A stretch of 64,000 nt of DNA from Gordonia hirsuta DSM 44140 = NBRC 16056. GTDB lineage: Bacteria > Actinomycetota > Actinomycetes > Mycobacteriales > Mycobacteriaceae. Shown here in pieces: positions 26,310-34,559 of the stretch. Both the position numbers and the translations under genes were made by a program. Location: assembly GCF_000333015.1 (NCBI RefSeq), contig NZ_BANT01000014.1, positions 1-64,000 on the forward strand, read 5' to 3'. Every line of letters starts with the position of its first letter. Positions within the stretch are counted from its first letter, which is position 1. The notes beneath the pieces were generated by a model, which saw only the letters and a program-made list of their open reading frames with translations, was not told where the DNA came from and did no database searches.

Positions 26310-27365
26310 CTACTGCAGTGCAGTGGCGGCCGACACCACCCGGCGTTCCATGGACTGCCAGGCCTGCGCGCTGATCACCGGCTCGGTGGGGCCGCGCGCG
26401 ATGAAATCGTCGAGCGTCTCCAGGGTGGTGTACTTCGGCTCGAATCCGAGCTCGCTGCGCATGCGCGTGGTGTCCAGGACCCGACCGAAGGCCAGGAACC
26501 CCTCCTGGTCGGAACGGATCGAGGGAACCCGCCCCTCCTTGAGCACACCGGCCAGCGGGGCCAGCAGCGTCGCCGGCACCGGCAGCTGCAGATGTCCGGC
26601 GCGGTGCACCGCCTGGGCCAGCGTCACCACTCCGTCGCCGGCCAGGTTGAAGGTGCCGCGCACCGGATGCAGGGTGGCCCACTCCAGCGCCCCGAGGGCA
26701 TCCTCTTCGTGCAGGAACTGCAGCCGAGCCGCCCGCCCGAAGACCACCGGCACCAGCGGCATGGACAGATACGAACTCATCCGCGTCGCGATCCGCGGAC
26801 CCAGGATCGCCTGCGGCCGCAGAATGGTGACGTCGATATCGGGCCGGCGCCGGGCCAGGCCGCGCGCGTAGCCTTCCACATCGAGCATGTCGCGGCCGTA
26901 TCCGCGCCGGGGTTCGCGCCGCGCCGGGGTGCCTTCGGTGAAGTAGGCCGGGTCGGCAGAGCTGGCGCCGTAGATCATCGCCGTCGAACGCAGGATCAGC
27001 CGCTTGACGCTGGGGGTGCGCTGACAGGCCGCACTGACCTGCATGGAGCCGACCACGTTGAGTTCTTTGATGGCCGCCGAATGGGCGGCCGCATCCATCA
27101 ACGACGGTGCCGCGTGGACCACCGTGTCGACGTCATAACTGGTCAGCGCCTTGGCGATCGCCGGCCGCCGGATGTCCAGACGCAGGAACTCCGCCCGACC
27201 CATCCGGCGCAGCAGGGTCTTGTTCGGCACCCGGGAATCGACCGCGACGACCCGCTCGATCTCGGGGTTCTCGGCCAGCCGGGCCACCAGGTAGCCGCCC
27301 AGGAAGGTGGCCGCTCCGGTGACGAGCACCGAACGCGGCGCGCTCAGCGCGGGAGTCTGCGACAT
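26310..27365 (-). CDS. NAD-dependent epimerase/dehydratase (extended SDR)
   Basis: 351 residues. Rossmann motif V-T-G-A-A-T-F-L-G-G-Y at residues 15-25, D-S-R after strand 2, and the substrate region L-R-P-Q-A-I-L-G-P-R. Where extended SDRs carry Y-x-x-x-K, this protein has a G-Y-G-R-D-M segment with no lysine, so catalysis may differ or be lost. TAATCT lies six bases before ATG 27365, and a terminator hairpin just upstream isolates it from the bS22 gene. It corresponds in position to mycobacterial galE2 (Rv0501, from memory). Substrate unknown. Confidence 0.88.
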   Translation of the reverse strand: MSQTPALSAPRSVLVTGAATFLGGYLVARLAENPEIERVVAVDSRVPNKTLLRRMGRAEFLRLDIRRPAIAKALTSYDVDTVVHAAPSLMDAAAHSAAIKELNVVGSMQVSAACQRTPSVKRLILRSTAMIYGASSADPAYFTEGTPARREPRRGYGRDMLDVEGYARGLARRRPDIDVTILRPQAILGPRIATRMSSYLSMPLVPVVFGRAARLQFLHEEDALGALEWATLHPVRGTFNLAGDGVVTLAQAVHRAGHLQLPVPATLLAPLAGVLKEGRVPSIRSDQEGFLAFGRVLDTTRMRSELGFEPKYTTLETLDDFIARGPTEPVISAQAWQSMERRVVSAATALQ

Positions 27366-27387
27366 GACATCAGATTAGCCAAAGCAC

Positions 27388-27414
27388 CGAACCCGCCCCA
27401 AGGGGGCGGGTTCG
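27388..27414 (-). terminator. 12-bp terminator hairpin after the bS22 gene
   Basis: CGAACCCGCCCC (27388-27399) pairs perfectly with GGGGCGGGTTCG (27403-27414) across a three-base loop. On the minus strand it is followed by a short T-rich stretch (TGCTTTGG). It ends the bS22 message ahead of the epimerase promoter. Confidence 0.8.
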
Positions 27415-27442
27415 GAAATCGTGGCATGAGTCGACGAACGAC

Positions 27443-27544
27443 TCACTTACCGAGTTTGCGACGCTGCACCCGGGTGCGACGAAGCAGCTTACGGTGCTTC
27501 TTCTTCGACATGCGCTTGCGGCGCTTCTTGACGACTGAACCCAT
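27443..27544 (-). CDS. small ribosomal protein bS22 (AURKAIP1/COX24-domain peptide)
   Basis: 33 residues, almost entirely basic: [18 protein letters not shown], then [14 protein letters not shown]. This matches the actinobacterial peptide seen in mycobacterial small subunits. ATG 27544 has a GAGGAGA site. A GC-rich leader of about 95 bases separates it from a TAGAAT promoter element. A 7-bp hairpin (27427-27445) overlaps the stop codon, and a strong terminator lies downstream. Confidence 0.95.
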   Translation of the reverse strand: MGSVVKKRRKRMSKKKHRKLLRRTRVQRRKLGK

Positions 27545-27645
27545 GGGGCTCTCCTCACGCTCGTGCTGATCGGTACGTCGGCCGCCTCCGCCGGGGACGG
27601 GGCGGCAACCTCGTCCCGCTCAGCGCGACCGGGACCCGTGCTGCC

Positions 27646-27651
27646 ATTCTA
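27646..27651 (-). promoter_or_regulatory. probable bS22 promoter -10 element
   Basis: TAGAAT on the minus strand, 102 bases upstream of the bS22 ATG, is a near-consensus -10. The transcribed leader (about 27,545-27,640) is GC-rich and can fold (GCCGCC and GGCGGC segments), so control of translation through leader structure is possible. Confidence 0.5.
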
Positions 27652-27748
27652 ACGACGTTCCCGGCGCGAGACGAAATCGGGTGGTGAAGCACAGTCGTGC
27701 TCGGCGGTCACCGCCCCGACGGCGCCTGCGCGCCCGCGGGAGGACGTC

Positions 27749-27994
27749 CTAGCCGGCGTCGAAGTACGAGGTCTCCAGGTAGTCGTGCACAGCCTTGGCG
27801 TGCACACGGAACGAACGACCGACGCGCACCGCCGGCAGTTCACCGTTGTGCACCAGGCGGTACACGGTCATCTTCGAAACGCGCATCAGTGCGGCGACCT
27901 CGGCGACGGTGAGGAACTGCGTGGCCGAGTTGGCGTTTCCGCCGCGCGCCTCAGCGAGCTCGTTCCGGTCTCCAGGCTTTTCTGCAGCAGCCAT
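27749..27994 (-). CDS. BldC/excisionase-type HTH DNA-binding protein
   Basis: 81 residues. The winged-helix motif F-L-T-V-A-E-V-A-A-L-M-R-V-S-K-M-T-V-Y-R is followed by G-E-L-P-A-V-R-V-G-R-S-F-R-V-H. It is nearly identical to the mycobacterial protein between proC and bS22 (Rv0500A, from memory). ATG 27994 is chosen because homologues have a similarly short variable N-terminus; GGAGG lies 11 bases upstream, a long spacing. Probable transcription factor, targets unknown. It is the second BldC-class protein in the window. Confidence 0.9.
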   Translation of the reverse strand: MAAAEKPGDRNELAEARGGNANSATQFLTVAEVAALMRVSKMTVYRLVHNGELPAVRVGRSFRVHAKAVHDYLETSYFDAG

Positions 27995-28055
27995 GAACTC
28001 AAATACCTCCGGTGCACGCATCGCGGCCACCGGCTTCCCCTCCGGCGGACATAGA

Positions 28056-28079
28056 CACGTACGTGCTACTTGGAGCTTA
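28056..28079 (-). promoter_or_regulatory. promoter with CACGTACGTG palindrome upstream of the HTH gene
   Basis: A TAAGCT -10 (28079-28074 on the minus strand) is followed, at about the expected transcription start, by the perfect 10-bp palindrome CACGTACGTG (28056-28065). The leader to ATG 27994 is about 70 bases. The palindrome may be an operator. Confidence 0.4.
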
Positions 28080-28177
28080 ACGTGGCGGATGTGAAAAATG
28101 CGACGTGAGTGGCTAAATCCGACTGCTTACGGACGCCGCCGCCGCACACTCGCAGTCTATCCCCGCAGGTCAGCCGA

Positions 28178-29056
28178 TTACCGCGGTTCGTCGGAACGTT
28201 CGGGCACCAAGGCACCGCCCGGCCGTGAACCCTCAACGTCGACTCGACGTGCGGCCTGCCTGCCGGCGTCGGCCGCCGCCCGTGCGGCCTCATTGGTCGC
28301 GTGCCGGATCCCGTAGCGCTCGAATTCGGCCAGCGCGGCGGCGGTGGTGCCGGCCGGTGAGGTGACCGCGGCCCGCAGGTCCACCGGCGAGACCCCCGAA
28401 TCGGCCAGCAGTTGACCCGCACCCTTGAGGGTCTGCGAGGCCAGCTCCAGCGCCTGCACCCGGGTCAGCCCCAGTCCGACGCCGGCGTCGGTGAGCGCCT
28501 CGACGAGCAGGAAGAAGTACGCCGGCCCGGACCCCGAGATCGCGGTGACCGCATCCATCTGAGTCTCGGGGACCACCATCACCCGGCCGACGCTCTCCAT
28601 CAGCCGCACGGTGAGGTCGATCTGCTCGGTGTCGGCGTAGCGTCCGGCACTGACCGCGCTCATCGCTTCGTTGACCAGCATCGGGGTGTTGGGCATGACC
28701 CGGACCACCGGGGCCCCGGCCGGCAGCAGCGCCTCGTAACGCTGCGTCGGGATCCCGGCCACCAGCGAGACGGTGATCCGCTCGGTCTCCCCGTGATCCT
28801 CGGCTCTCGCCAGTTCCCGCAGCACCGTCTCGACGGCATCGGGCTTGACCGCCAGGAACACCACCTGCGCGCTCTCGGCCGCGTCGCGGACGTCCTGGGT
28901 GACGCGCACGCCGTAGTCGCCGGCCAGCTCGGCCGCCCGCTCGGTGAGGGCCTCGACCACCACCAGGTCCTTGATCGGTTTTCCCGACCGGATCAGTCCG
29001 GCCAGCAGGGCCTCGCCGATCTTGCCGCCGCCGATGATCGCGATCCGTTCGGTCAT
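28178..29056 (-). CDS. proC: pyrroline-5-carboxylate reductase
   Basis: 292 residues. N-terminal dinucleotide motif I-I-G-G-G-K-I-G-E-A-L-L. The family signature near the C-terminus runs through S-G-S-G-P-A-Y and the P-x2-L-R-x2-V-T-S-P-A-G-T-T region. It performs the last step of proline synthesis in the cytoplasm. ATG 29056 has AGGAAAC upstream. The last about 20 residues are Arg/Pro-rich and extend beyond the usual family end. Confidence 0.95.
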   Translation of the reverse strand: MTERIAIIGGGKIGEALLAGLIRSGKPIKDLVVVEALTERAAELAGDYGVRVTQDVRDAAESAQVVFLAVKPDAVETVLRELARAEDHGETERITVSLVAGIPTQRYEALLPAGAPVVRVMPNTPMLVNEAMSAVSAGRYADTEQIDLTVRLMESVGRVMVVPETQMDAVTAISGSGPAYFFLLVEALTDAGVGLGLTRVQALELASQTLKGAGQLLADSGVSPVDLRAAVTSPAGTTAAALAEFERYGIRHATNEAARAAADAGRQAARRVDVEGSRPGGALVPERSDEPR

Positions 29057-29154
29057 GATCGTGTTTCCTCTTCTGTGAAAGCTGGTCTGGACGTGACGTG
29101 CCCGGGGCCGCCGGCCTCCGGCCGCGGACACACCGAGGCCGGGAGGGTGCCAGC

Positions 29155-30036
29155 CTACTGCGGCGGGCGCGCCGGGATCAGCGCCAACTGCCGCGACTGG
29201 GCGATGAGGGCACCGGACTCGTCGACGACGGTGTGGTCCTCGGCGAACATCCCCTGCCCCACCTCGGTACTGGTCGCGGCGAACCGCAGCCAGTCCCCCG
29301 GCGGCGGGATGCGCCGCAGATACGTGGTCAGCTGCACCGTCGGCGCCCACCCGAACAGGCCCAGGTTCATCACCACCGGCGGCGACAGGTCGCACACCAG
29401 CACCGGAAAGTCCTGGGCCATGTGGGCCGGTTCGGCCAGCGGGTCACGCGGGCGGGTCCAGCCGCGCACCGCCGGTTCCCCGGTGTCGCCGGTGAGCACC
29501 GGAAACCAGGCCGGGTCCAGGGACAGATCCAGCGCCGCGCCCAGGTTCATCACCTCGCCGAGCGGGGAACCGTCGATCGACATCGCCGTCTGGTCCGGGG
29601 TGGCGGGCAGACCGTCGAAGTCGACGAGGCGACGGTGATGCGGCTCTCCACTGTCGGGGCGCCCGAGAGTGACGGTGGAGGAGACCATCACCCGATCGTG
29701 CTGGGTCACCTCCACCCGGGCCAGGCTGACCGTCCGGCCGCGTTTGACGATGCGCACCGCCAACTCGACGTCGGCCGGATCCGGTGCGGCCAGATAGTCG
29801 CTGGCGATGGCGATCGCGGTGACATCGGCCAGCGCCGCCGGATCGGCGTCGGCCGGGGCCAGAGCCGTCAGGGCGTCGCGGGCGGCCGCGGCGACCATCA
29901 TCTGGACGCTGCCGCCGTGCACCTTGGGGCCGATGGTGAAGATCGGCGAGATGGTGCCGTGATAGACGATGGCGCTGCCGTCGGCGGCCCGGTCGGCCAC
30001 CTGAAAGGCGAGCAGCTCAGCGAGTGCGGTCGACAT
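29155..30036 (-). CDS. thioesterase family protein (double hotdog)
   Basis: 293 residues. Two halves suggest paired hotdog folds: the N-terminal part with V-H-G-G-S-V-Q-M-M-V-A-A-A-A (hotdog helix) and the C-terminal part with D-W-L-R-F-A-A-T-S-T-E and F-A-E-D-H-T-V-V-D-E-S-G-A-L-I-A-Q-S-R-Q. The latter is the TesB-like ending. It probably hydrolyses acyl-CoA; the chain is unknown. The start overlaps the sugar isomerase gene by 20 bp, so the two are coupled. In mycobacteria the same neighbours occur (Rv0498-Rv0499, from memory). Confidence 0.87.
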   Translation of the reverse strand: MSTALAELLAFQVADRAADGSAIVYHGTISPIFTIGPKVHGGSVQMMVAAAARDALTALAPADADPAALADVTAIAIASDYLAAPDPADVELAVRIVKRGRTVSLARVEVTQHDRVMVSSTVTLGRPDSGEPHHRRLVDFDGLPATPDQTAMSIDGSPLGEVMNLGAALDLSLDPAWFPVLTGDTGEPAVRGWTRPRDPLAEPAHMAQDFPVLVCDLSPPVVMNLGLFGWAPTVQLTTYLRRIPPPGDWLRFAATSTEVGQGMFAEDHTVVDESGALIAQSRQLALIPARPPQ

Positions 30037-30964
30037 CTCTCTCCTGGTCGTGATCGCCCGGCGGATGCGCCCGGCCGGGGTCGGGCTGGTCGGTGGGGTG
30101 CGGGGCCGCGGGTGCACCGTCGCGCGTGAGGTGCGCCCGGGCGAACTCCAGCGAGCGGGTGAGCATCGCGGTGCGTTCGGCCTTACTCTTGGCCGCACCG
30201 GTGTGCACCTCCAGCACCACCGCCCCGGAGAAGTCACTGTCGGCCAGCCGGCGGCAGACCTCGACGCACGGCTGGCTGCCGTCGCCGGGGATCAGGTGCT
30301 CGTCGGTGGCCGCGCCGGTGCCGTCGGTCAGGTGCAGATGCTGCAGGCCCGCACCCATGCGGTCGGCCATGGCAAGGGCATCGGCACCAGCGGTCGCCGC
30401 ATGCGACAGATCCAGGGTGTAACTGTCGTATCCGTTGTCGGTCGGGTCGATCGACTTACCGAAGGCCGAGGCGCTCAGGCCCGGAGCCCCGCCGCGCTCG
30501 GCCATCCGCTGCGCCGAACGCTGGCCGGCACCGAACATTCGGTCGGCCCGCATCGGGAACATGTTCTCGACCGCGACCTTCACATCACTGTCGGCTTCGA
30601 GCCGCCGGACCAGCCGATCGAACCCGCGGACGTATTCACGCTGCCAGCGAAACGGCGGATGCACCACGACGGTGTCGGCACCCAGGTCCTCGGCCGCCTG
30701 CACCGACCGCACCAGCTTGGCCGACGGATCACGCCCCCACACCCGCTGGCTGATGAGCAGGCACGGGGCATGCACCGACAGCACCGGCACCTGATACTTC
30801 TGGGACAGATGGGCCACGTGGGCGATGTCCTGGCTGACCGGGTCCGACCACACCATCAGTTCGATGCCGTCGTAGCCGATCTCGGCGGCATAGGCGAAGG
30901 CCGCCTCGGTGTTCTGCGGATAGACCGACGCCGTGGACAGGCCGATCGGAATCTCGGGACGCAA
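30017..30964 (-). CDS. sugar phosphate isomerase/epimerase-like TIM barrel protein
   Basis: 315 residues. Xylose isomerase-like (AP endonuclease 2) barrel with probable metal ligands in D-G-I-E-L-M-V-W, V-V-V-H-P-P-F, V-A-V-E-N-M-F, L-D-L-S-H, H-L-H-L-T-D and V-V-L-E-V-H. It starts at TTG 30964, preceded by GGAG at about 4 bases; no ATG or GTG fits the conserved beginning (R-P-E-I-P-I-G-L-S-T-A-S). The C-terminal about 40 residues are Pro/Asp/His-rich and disordered, overlapping the next gene. Substrate unknown. Confidence 0.88.
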   Translation of the reverse strand: MRPEIPIGLSTASVYPQNTEAAFAYAAEIGYDGIELMVWSDPVSQDIAHVAHLSQKYQVPVLSVHAPCLLISQRVWGRDPSAKLVRSVQAAEDLGADTVVVHPPFRWQREYVRGFDRLVRRLEADSDVKVAVENMFPMRADRMFGAGQRSAQRMAERGGAPGLSASAFGKSIDPTDNGYDSYTLDLSHAATAGADALAMADRMGAGLQHLHLTDGTGAATDEHLIPGDGSQPCVEVCRRLADSDFSGAVVLEVHTGAAKSKAERTAMLTRSLEFARAHLTRDGAPAAPHPTDQPDPGRAHPPGDHDQERDVDRTR

Positions 30965-30980
30965 TGTTCTCCAGCGCTCG

Positions 30981-31000
30981 ATCAGATCAGGTCAGACCAG
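30981..31000. repeat. four 5-bp repeats at a stop codon
   Basis: ATCAG-ATCAG-GTCAG-ACCAG spans the stop codon of the acidic membrane protein gene (30992-30994). Short and imperfect; listed because several other stop codons in the window lie within tandem repeats. Confidence 0.5.
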
Positions 31001-31915
31001 GAGGACCAGGGGGCCGATGGTGACCAGCAGACCCACCGCCAATGCCAGCAGCGTGGTGGCCAGATCCCGCTTGCGCAGCACATAGGAGAAGGTCACGATC
31101 GCGAAGATCACCAACACCGCCAGGATCAGGGCCAGGTACACGTACTGCTTCCACAGCACGGTGAAACCCCAGAACAGTCCGGCGCCGATCGCCAGGCCCA
31201 GCACCACTTCTCCGGCCAGACCCAGCCAGCCCCACAGCGGAGAGCGGACCTTCCCGGCCGGTTCGGTCTCGGGGACGGCGGCGTCGGCGGCGTCCTGAGC
31301 CGCGGTCAGTTCACCGGTGCTGGCCAGATGATCGCCGACCGCGGGTTCGGTCTGATCGAGCGCATCCACGGCCGCGGCGGTGTCCTCGTCGAGGGCGACG
31401 AACGCCGTCGGTTCCTGCGTGTACGCCGCATCGCCGGTGAACACGGTCGCCGACGGCAACGATGAATCGGCGGAGACGACGGTGACCTCCGGCAGCGGCT
31501 GTTCCCCGGTCGGGAGGTCCACTCCGATCAGATCGTCGGGGTCCACGGCCCGCAGACCCCCGGTGCCCGGCGCGGTGGCCTCGGTCTCGTCGTCGTCGGT
31601 GACCACCGGGATGATCCCGGTGACCACGTTGGCCGACTCGGTCTTGCGCGGTGTCGACGGGCTGTAGTCGGGCATACCGGAGGCCCCGATGATCCGGGCC
31701 GGCGACGGTTCCGGAGCCGGCGGTGTGTAGCCGGGCATACCGGACGCGGTCGGTCCGGAGGCGGTGGTCGGCGAGGCCGAATCCTTCCCGCCCCGACGCC
31801 GCGACGGGCGGCGCACGGCGGCGGCCTCGTCCCGCGGGAAGGCCTCGTCCTCGGGCACCGTCCGGGCGATGAGGTCCTCTACGGTGATCGGACGCGACTC
31901 CGGATCCTTAGCCAT
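30992..31915 (-). CDS. acidic membrane protein, Rv0497-like
   Basis: About 307 residues. A long acidic, Pro/Thr-rich cytoplasmic region begins with the conserved S-R-P-I-T-V-E-D-L-I-A-R-T. It carries two repeats of S-G-M-P-x-Y-x-P. Three membrane helices near the C-terminus (GLAGEVVLGLAIGAGLFWGF, YLALILAVLVIFAIVTFSYVL and TTLLALAVGLLVTIGPLVLL) follow. ATG 31915 is preferred because the conserved segment begins soon after; ATG 31930 is possible. It sits between ppx and the sugar isomerase, as in mycobacteria. Function unknown. Confidence 0.82.
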   Translation of the reverse strand: MAKDPESRPITVEDLIARTVPEDEAFPRDEAAAVRRPSRRRGGKDSASPTTASGPTASGMPGYTPPAPEPSPARIIGASGMPDYSPSTPRKTESANVVTGIIPVVTDDDETEATAPGTGGLRAVDPDDLIGVDLPTGEQPLPEVTVVSADSSLPSATVFTGDAAYTQEPTAFVALDEDTAAAVDALDQTEPAVGDHLASTGELTAAQDAADAAVPETEPAGKVRSPLWGWLGLAGEVVLGLAIGAGLFWGFTVLWKQYVYLALILAVLVIFAIVTFSYVLRKRDLATTLLALAVGLLVTIGPLVLLV

Positions 31916-31978
31916 CGACGGCGACTCCATCCTGCTGATCGGCGCGCGAAGGGTGCCACGCGCGGTATCGGCCCGATT

Positions 31979-32929
31979 CTACGGCTCGATCGTCATGGGT
32001 CCGGCAGGCTCGCTGTCGAGCCGCCGCAGAATCACTCCCTCGCGAAGCGCCCACGGACATATCTCGAGTCTAGCCACACCCAGCGCCCGCATCGTCGCCT
32101 CGGCGACCAGGGCGCCGGCCACGATCTGCGGGGCCCGGTCGACGCTGACACCCTCCAGTTGGGCCCGGTCGGCGGTGGTCATCCGGGAGATGAAGGCGAT
32201 CAGCTGCCGGATACCGTCCTGGGTGATGCTGCGCTGCACGTGCGGTCCGGCGCTGGAGGGGGCCGCACCGGTCAGCCGGGCCAGCGACCGGAAGGTCTTG
32301 GACGAGCCGACCGCCAGATTCGGTTTGCCCGCACTCTTCAGCTGTTTGGCCGGGCCCTTGAGCTCCGCATCGAGCCAGTCCCGCAACACCGCCACCCGGC
32401 GGTGACTGGGCGGATCGTCGGTGATCCATTCGCGGGTCAGCCGCCCGGCCCCCAGCGGCAGTGAGATCGCGATATCGGGTTCCTCGTCGACACCGTTGGA
32501 CATCTCCAGCGAGCCGCCGCCGATGTCCAGGGCCAGGATCCGGCCCGCCTGCCAGCCGTACCAGCGGCGCACCGCCAGACAGGTCAGCCGGGCCTCGTCG
32601 ACACCGCTGAGCACCACCGGATCCAGACCGGAGGTCTGCCGCACCCGCTCGAGCACCTCGTCGGAGTTGGTGGCATCGCGCACCGCCGAGGTCGCGAAGG
32701 CGATGATCTCCCCGCACCCGGAGGACTGGGCGATCTTGGTGAAGTCGGCGACGGTGGAGACCAGCGTGTCGGCCCCGTCCCGGGTCATCTTGCCGTCGTC
32801 GTCGATCTGCTCTGCCAGGCGCAGCACCGCCTTGGTCGAGCTCATCGCCGTGGGGGCACCGCCGGCCTTCGCATCCACGACCAGCATGTGCACCGTATTA
32901 CTGCCCACATCGAGCACTCCGAGTCTCAC
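31979..32929 (-). CDS. ppx: Ppx/GppA-family phosphatase
   Basis: 316 residues. Actin-like ATPase fold: phosphate 1 motif [11 protein letters not shown], phosphate 2 motif [12 protein letters not shown], and the conserved [11 protein letters not shown]. It is the short, two-domain form that hydrolyses polyphosphate or guanosine pentaphosphate. GTG 32929 lies seven bases after TAATTT, so probably leaderless. It is divergent, with only 63 bases between starts, from the Cys-rich protein at 32,993. Proximity to regX3-senX3 suits a phosphate theme. Confidence 0.92.
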   Translation of the reverse strand: MRLGVLDVGSNTVHMLVVDAKAGGAPTAMSSTKAVLRLAEQIDDDGKMTRDGADTLVSTVADFTKIAQSSGCGEIIAFATSAVRDATNSDEVLERVRQTSGLDPVVLSGVDEARLTCLAVRRWYGWQAGRILALDIGGGSLEMSNGVDEEPDIAISLPLGAGRLTREWITDDPPSHRRVAVLRDWLDAELKGPAKQLKSAGKPNLAVGSSKTFRSLARLTGAAPSSAGPHVQRSITQDGIRQLIAFISRMTTADRAQLEGVSVDRAPQIVAGALVAEATMRALGVARLEICPWALREGVILRRLDSEPAGPMTIEP

Positions 32930-32992
32930 CGCTACGAAATTACTGTGCGCGAGGCGGCCACGCGACCCCGGAGAGGACTACGGTGGGTCGCT

Positions 32993-33835
32993 GTGGCCCA
33001 CGATCGTTCCGGCGCAGCACCCGCCCCAGAGGTTCCACTCGACTTTCCGCGCGAGTGGTACGAGTTCTTCGACCCCGACGACCCCGAGCATCTGATCAGC
33101 GTCGACCTGACCTGGTTGCTGTCGCACTGGACATGCGTGTTCGGCACACCGGCCTGCCGCGGCATCGTCGCCGGACGTCCCGACGACGGCTGCTGCACCC
33201 ACGGCGCGTACCTGACCGACGACGACGATCGGGCCCGGCTGGACGCCGGGGTGGCGATGCTGACCCCGCAGGACTGGCAGTTCCATCCGGCGGGTTCGGG
33301 CGCCGACCCCCTGGGGCCGGACGGCTACCTGGAGGAAAGCGACGTCGACGACGAGCCCGCCCTGAAGACGCGTGTACACGAGGGAGCCTGCATCTTCGCC
33401 AACCGTCCCGGCTTCCCGGCCGGACAGGGCTGCGCCCTGCACGCGGTGGCGCTGCGCCGCGGTATCGAGCCGCTGACGGTGAAACCGGACGTCTGCTGGC
33501 AGTTGCCGGTGCGCCGGGAACAGGAGTGGGTCACCCGCCCCGACGGCACCGAGATCCTCAAGACCACCATTACCGAATACGACCGGCGCGGCTGGGGCGA
33601 AGGCGGCCACGACCTGAAGTGGTACTGCTCGGGCTCCCCCGACGCGCACGTCGGGGCCACCGAGGTCTACCAGTCGTACGCTCCCGAACTCACCGAATTG
33701 CTGGGCGCGGCCGCGTACGAGGAACTGGCGCAGGTCTGCCGCAGCCGGGCCCGGCTGGGCATCGTCGCGGTGCACCCGGCCACCGCGGCGGCCACGGCAC
33801 GCCGGAGCACCGACATCAAGTACGAGCAGCTGTGA
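32993..33835 (+). CDS. conserved Cys-rich protein, Rv0495c-like
   Basis: 280 residues. A cysteine cluster [11 protein letters not shown] and G-C-C-T-H-G-A-Y (about residues 43-65) and later cysteines (EGAC, GCALH, DVCW, YCSG, VCRS) suggest a metal or redox centre, reminiscent of the YkgJ-type Cys pattern. Many Asp/Glu/Trp residues are present and there is no signal peptide. GTG 32993 is the first usable start in frame after the -10 TACGGT (eight bases upstream). It is conserved next to ppx in mycobacteria. Biochemical function is not established here. Confidence 0.82.
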   Translation: MAHDRSGAAPAPEVPLDFPREWYEFFDPDDPEHLISVDLTWLLSHWTCVFGTPACRGIVAGRPDDGCCTHGAYLTDDDDRARLDAGVAMLTPQDWQFHPAGSGADPLGPDGYLEESDVDDEPALKTRVHEGACIFANRPGFPAGQGCALHAVALRRGIEPLTVKPDVCWQLPVRREQEWVTRPDGTEILKTTITEYDRRGWGEGGHDLKWYCSGSPDAHVGATEVYQSYAPELTELLGAAAYEELAQVCRSRARLGIVAVHPATAAATARRSTDIKYEQL

Positions 33836-33845
33836 GGCCGGAGAG

Positions 33846-33881
33846 CTCCACTCAGGGCGCGAACTCCACTCAGGGCTCGAA
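33846..33881. repeat. 18-bp direct repeat across the regX3 stop
   Basis: CTCCACTCAGGGCGCGAA (33846-33863) is followed directly by CTCCACTCAGGGCTCGAA (33864-33881), 17 of 18 identical. The second copy contains the last codons (F-E-P) and stop of regX3. The first copy lies just beyond the gene and repeats a stop in frame, six codons on. Confidence 0.9.
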
Positions 33882-34559
33882 CTTGTAGCCCAGCCCGCGC
33901 AGCGTGATCAGATGCCGCGGCTGGCTCGGATCGGGTTCGATCTTCGAGCGCAGCCGTTTGACGTGCACATCGAGGGTCTTGGTGTCGCCGACGTAGTCCG
34001 CACCCCACACCCGGTCGATGAGCTGACCGCGGGTCAGCACCCGGCCGGCGTTGCGCAGCAGGTACTCGAGCAGATCGAACTCCTTGAGCGGGAGCGTGAT
34101 CTCCTTGCCGGAGACGGTGACGGTGTGCCGCTGCACGTCCATGCGCACCGGTCCCACCTCCACCACGCCGGTATCGACCTCGTCGTCCTTGCCGGCCGGC
34201 GCCCCCCGGCGCAGCACCGCGCGGATGCGGGCGATCAGTTCGCGGGCCGAATACGGTTTGGTGATGTAGTCGTCGGCGCCGAGTTCCAGACCGACCACCT
34301 TGTCGATCTCGCTGTCGCGGGCGGTCACCATGATCACCGGCGTCGACGATTTGGCCCGGATCGCCTTGCAGATCTCGGTGCCGGACATCCCCGGCAGCAT
34401 CACGTCCAGCAGCACGATGTCGGGTTTGATCCGCTCGAAGGCGGGTACGGCCTCGGAGCCGTCGTTGATGATGCTGGCCTCGAAGCCCTCCTTGCGGAGC
34501 AGGAATGCCAGCGGGTCGGCGAGGGATTCCTCGTCTTCAACGATCAGTACATGCGTCAC
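33870..34559 (-). CDS. regX3: response regulator RegX3 (OmpR/PhoB type)
   Basis: 229 residues. Receiver domain with acidic pair E-D-E, phospho-acceptor Asp52 (L-L-D-V-M-L-P-G), Thr/Lys signature (T-A-R-D ... T-K-P-Y-S), then a winged-helix DNA-binding domain (residues about 130-227; L-P-L-K-E-F-D-L-L-E-Y-L, T-L-D-V-H-V-K-R-L-R-S-K-I). In mycobacteria it controls the phosphate-limitation response. GTG start overlaps the senX3 stop as GTGA (34556-34559), so the pair is translationally coupled. Confidence 0.95.
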   Translation of the reverse strand: MTHVLIVEDEESLADPLAFLLRKEGFEASIINDGSEAVPAFERIKPDIVLLDVMLPGMSGTEICKAIRAKSSTPVIMVTARDSEIDKVVGLELGADDYITKPYSARELIARIRAVLRRGAPAGKDDEVDTGVVEVGPVRMDVQRHTVTVSGKEITLPLKEFDLLEYLLRNAGRVLTRGQLIDRVWGADYVGDTKTLDVHVKRLRSKIEPDPSQPRHLITLRGLGYKFEP

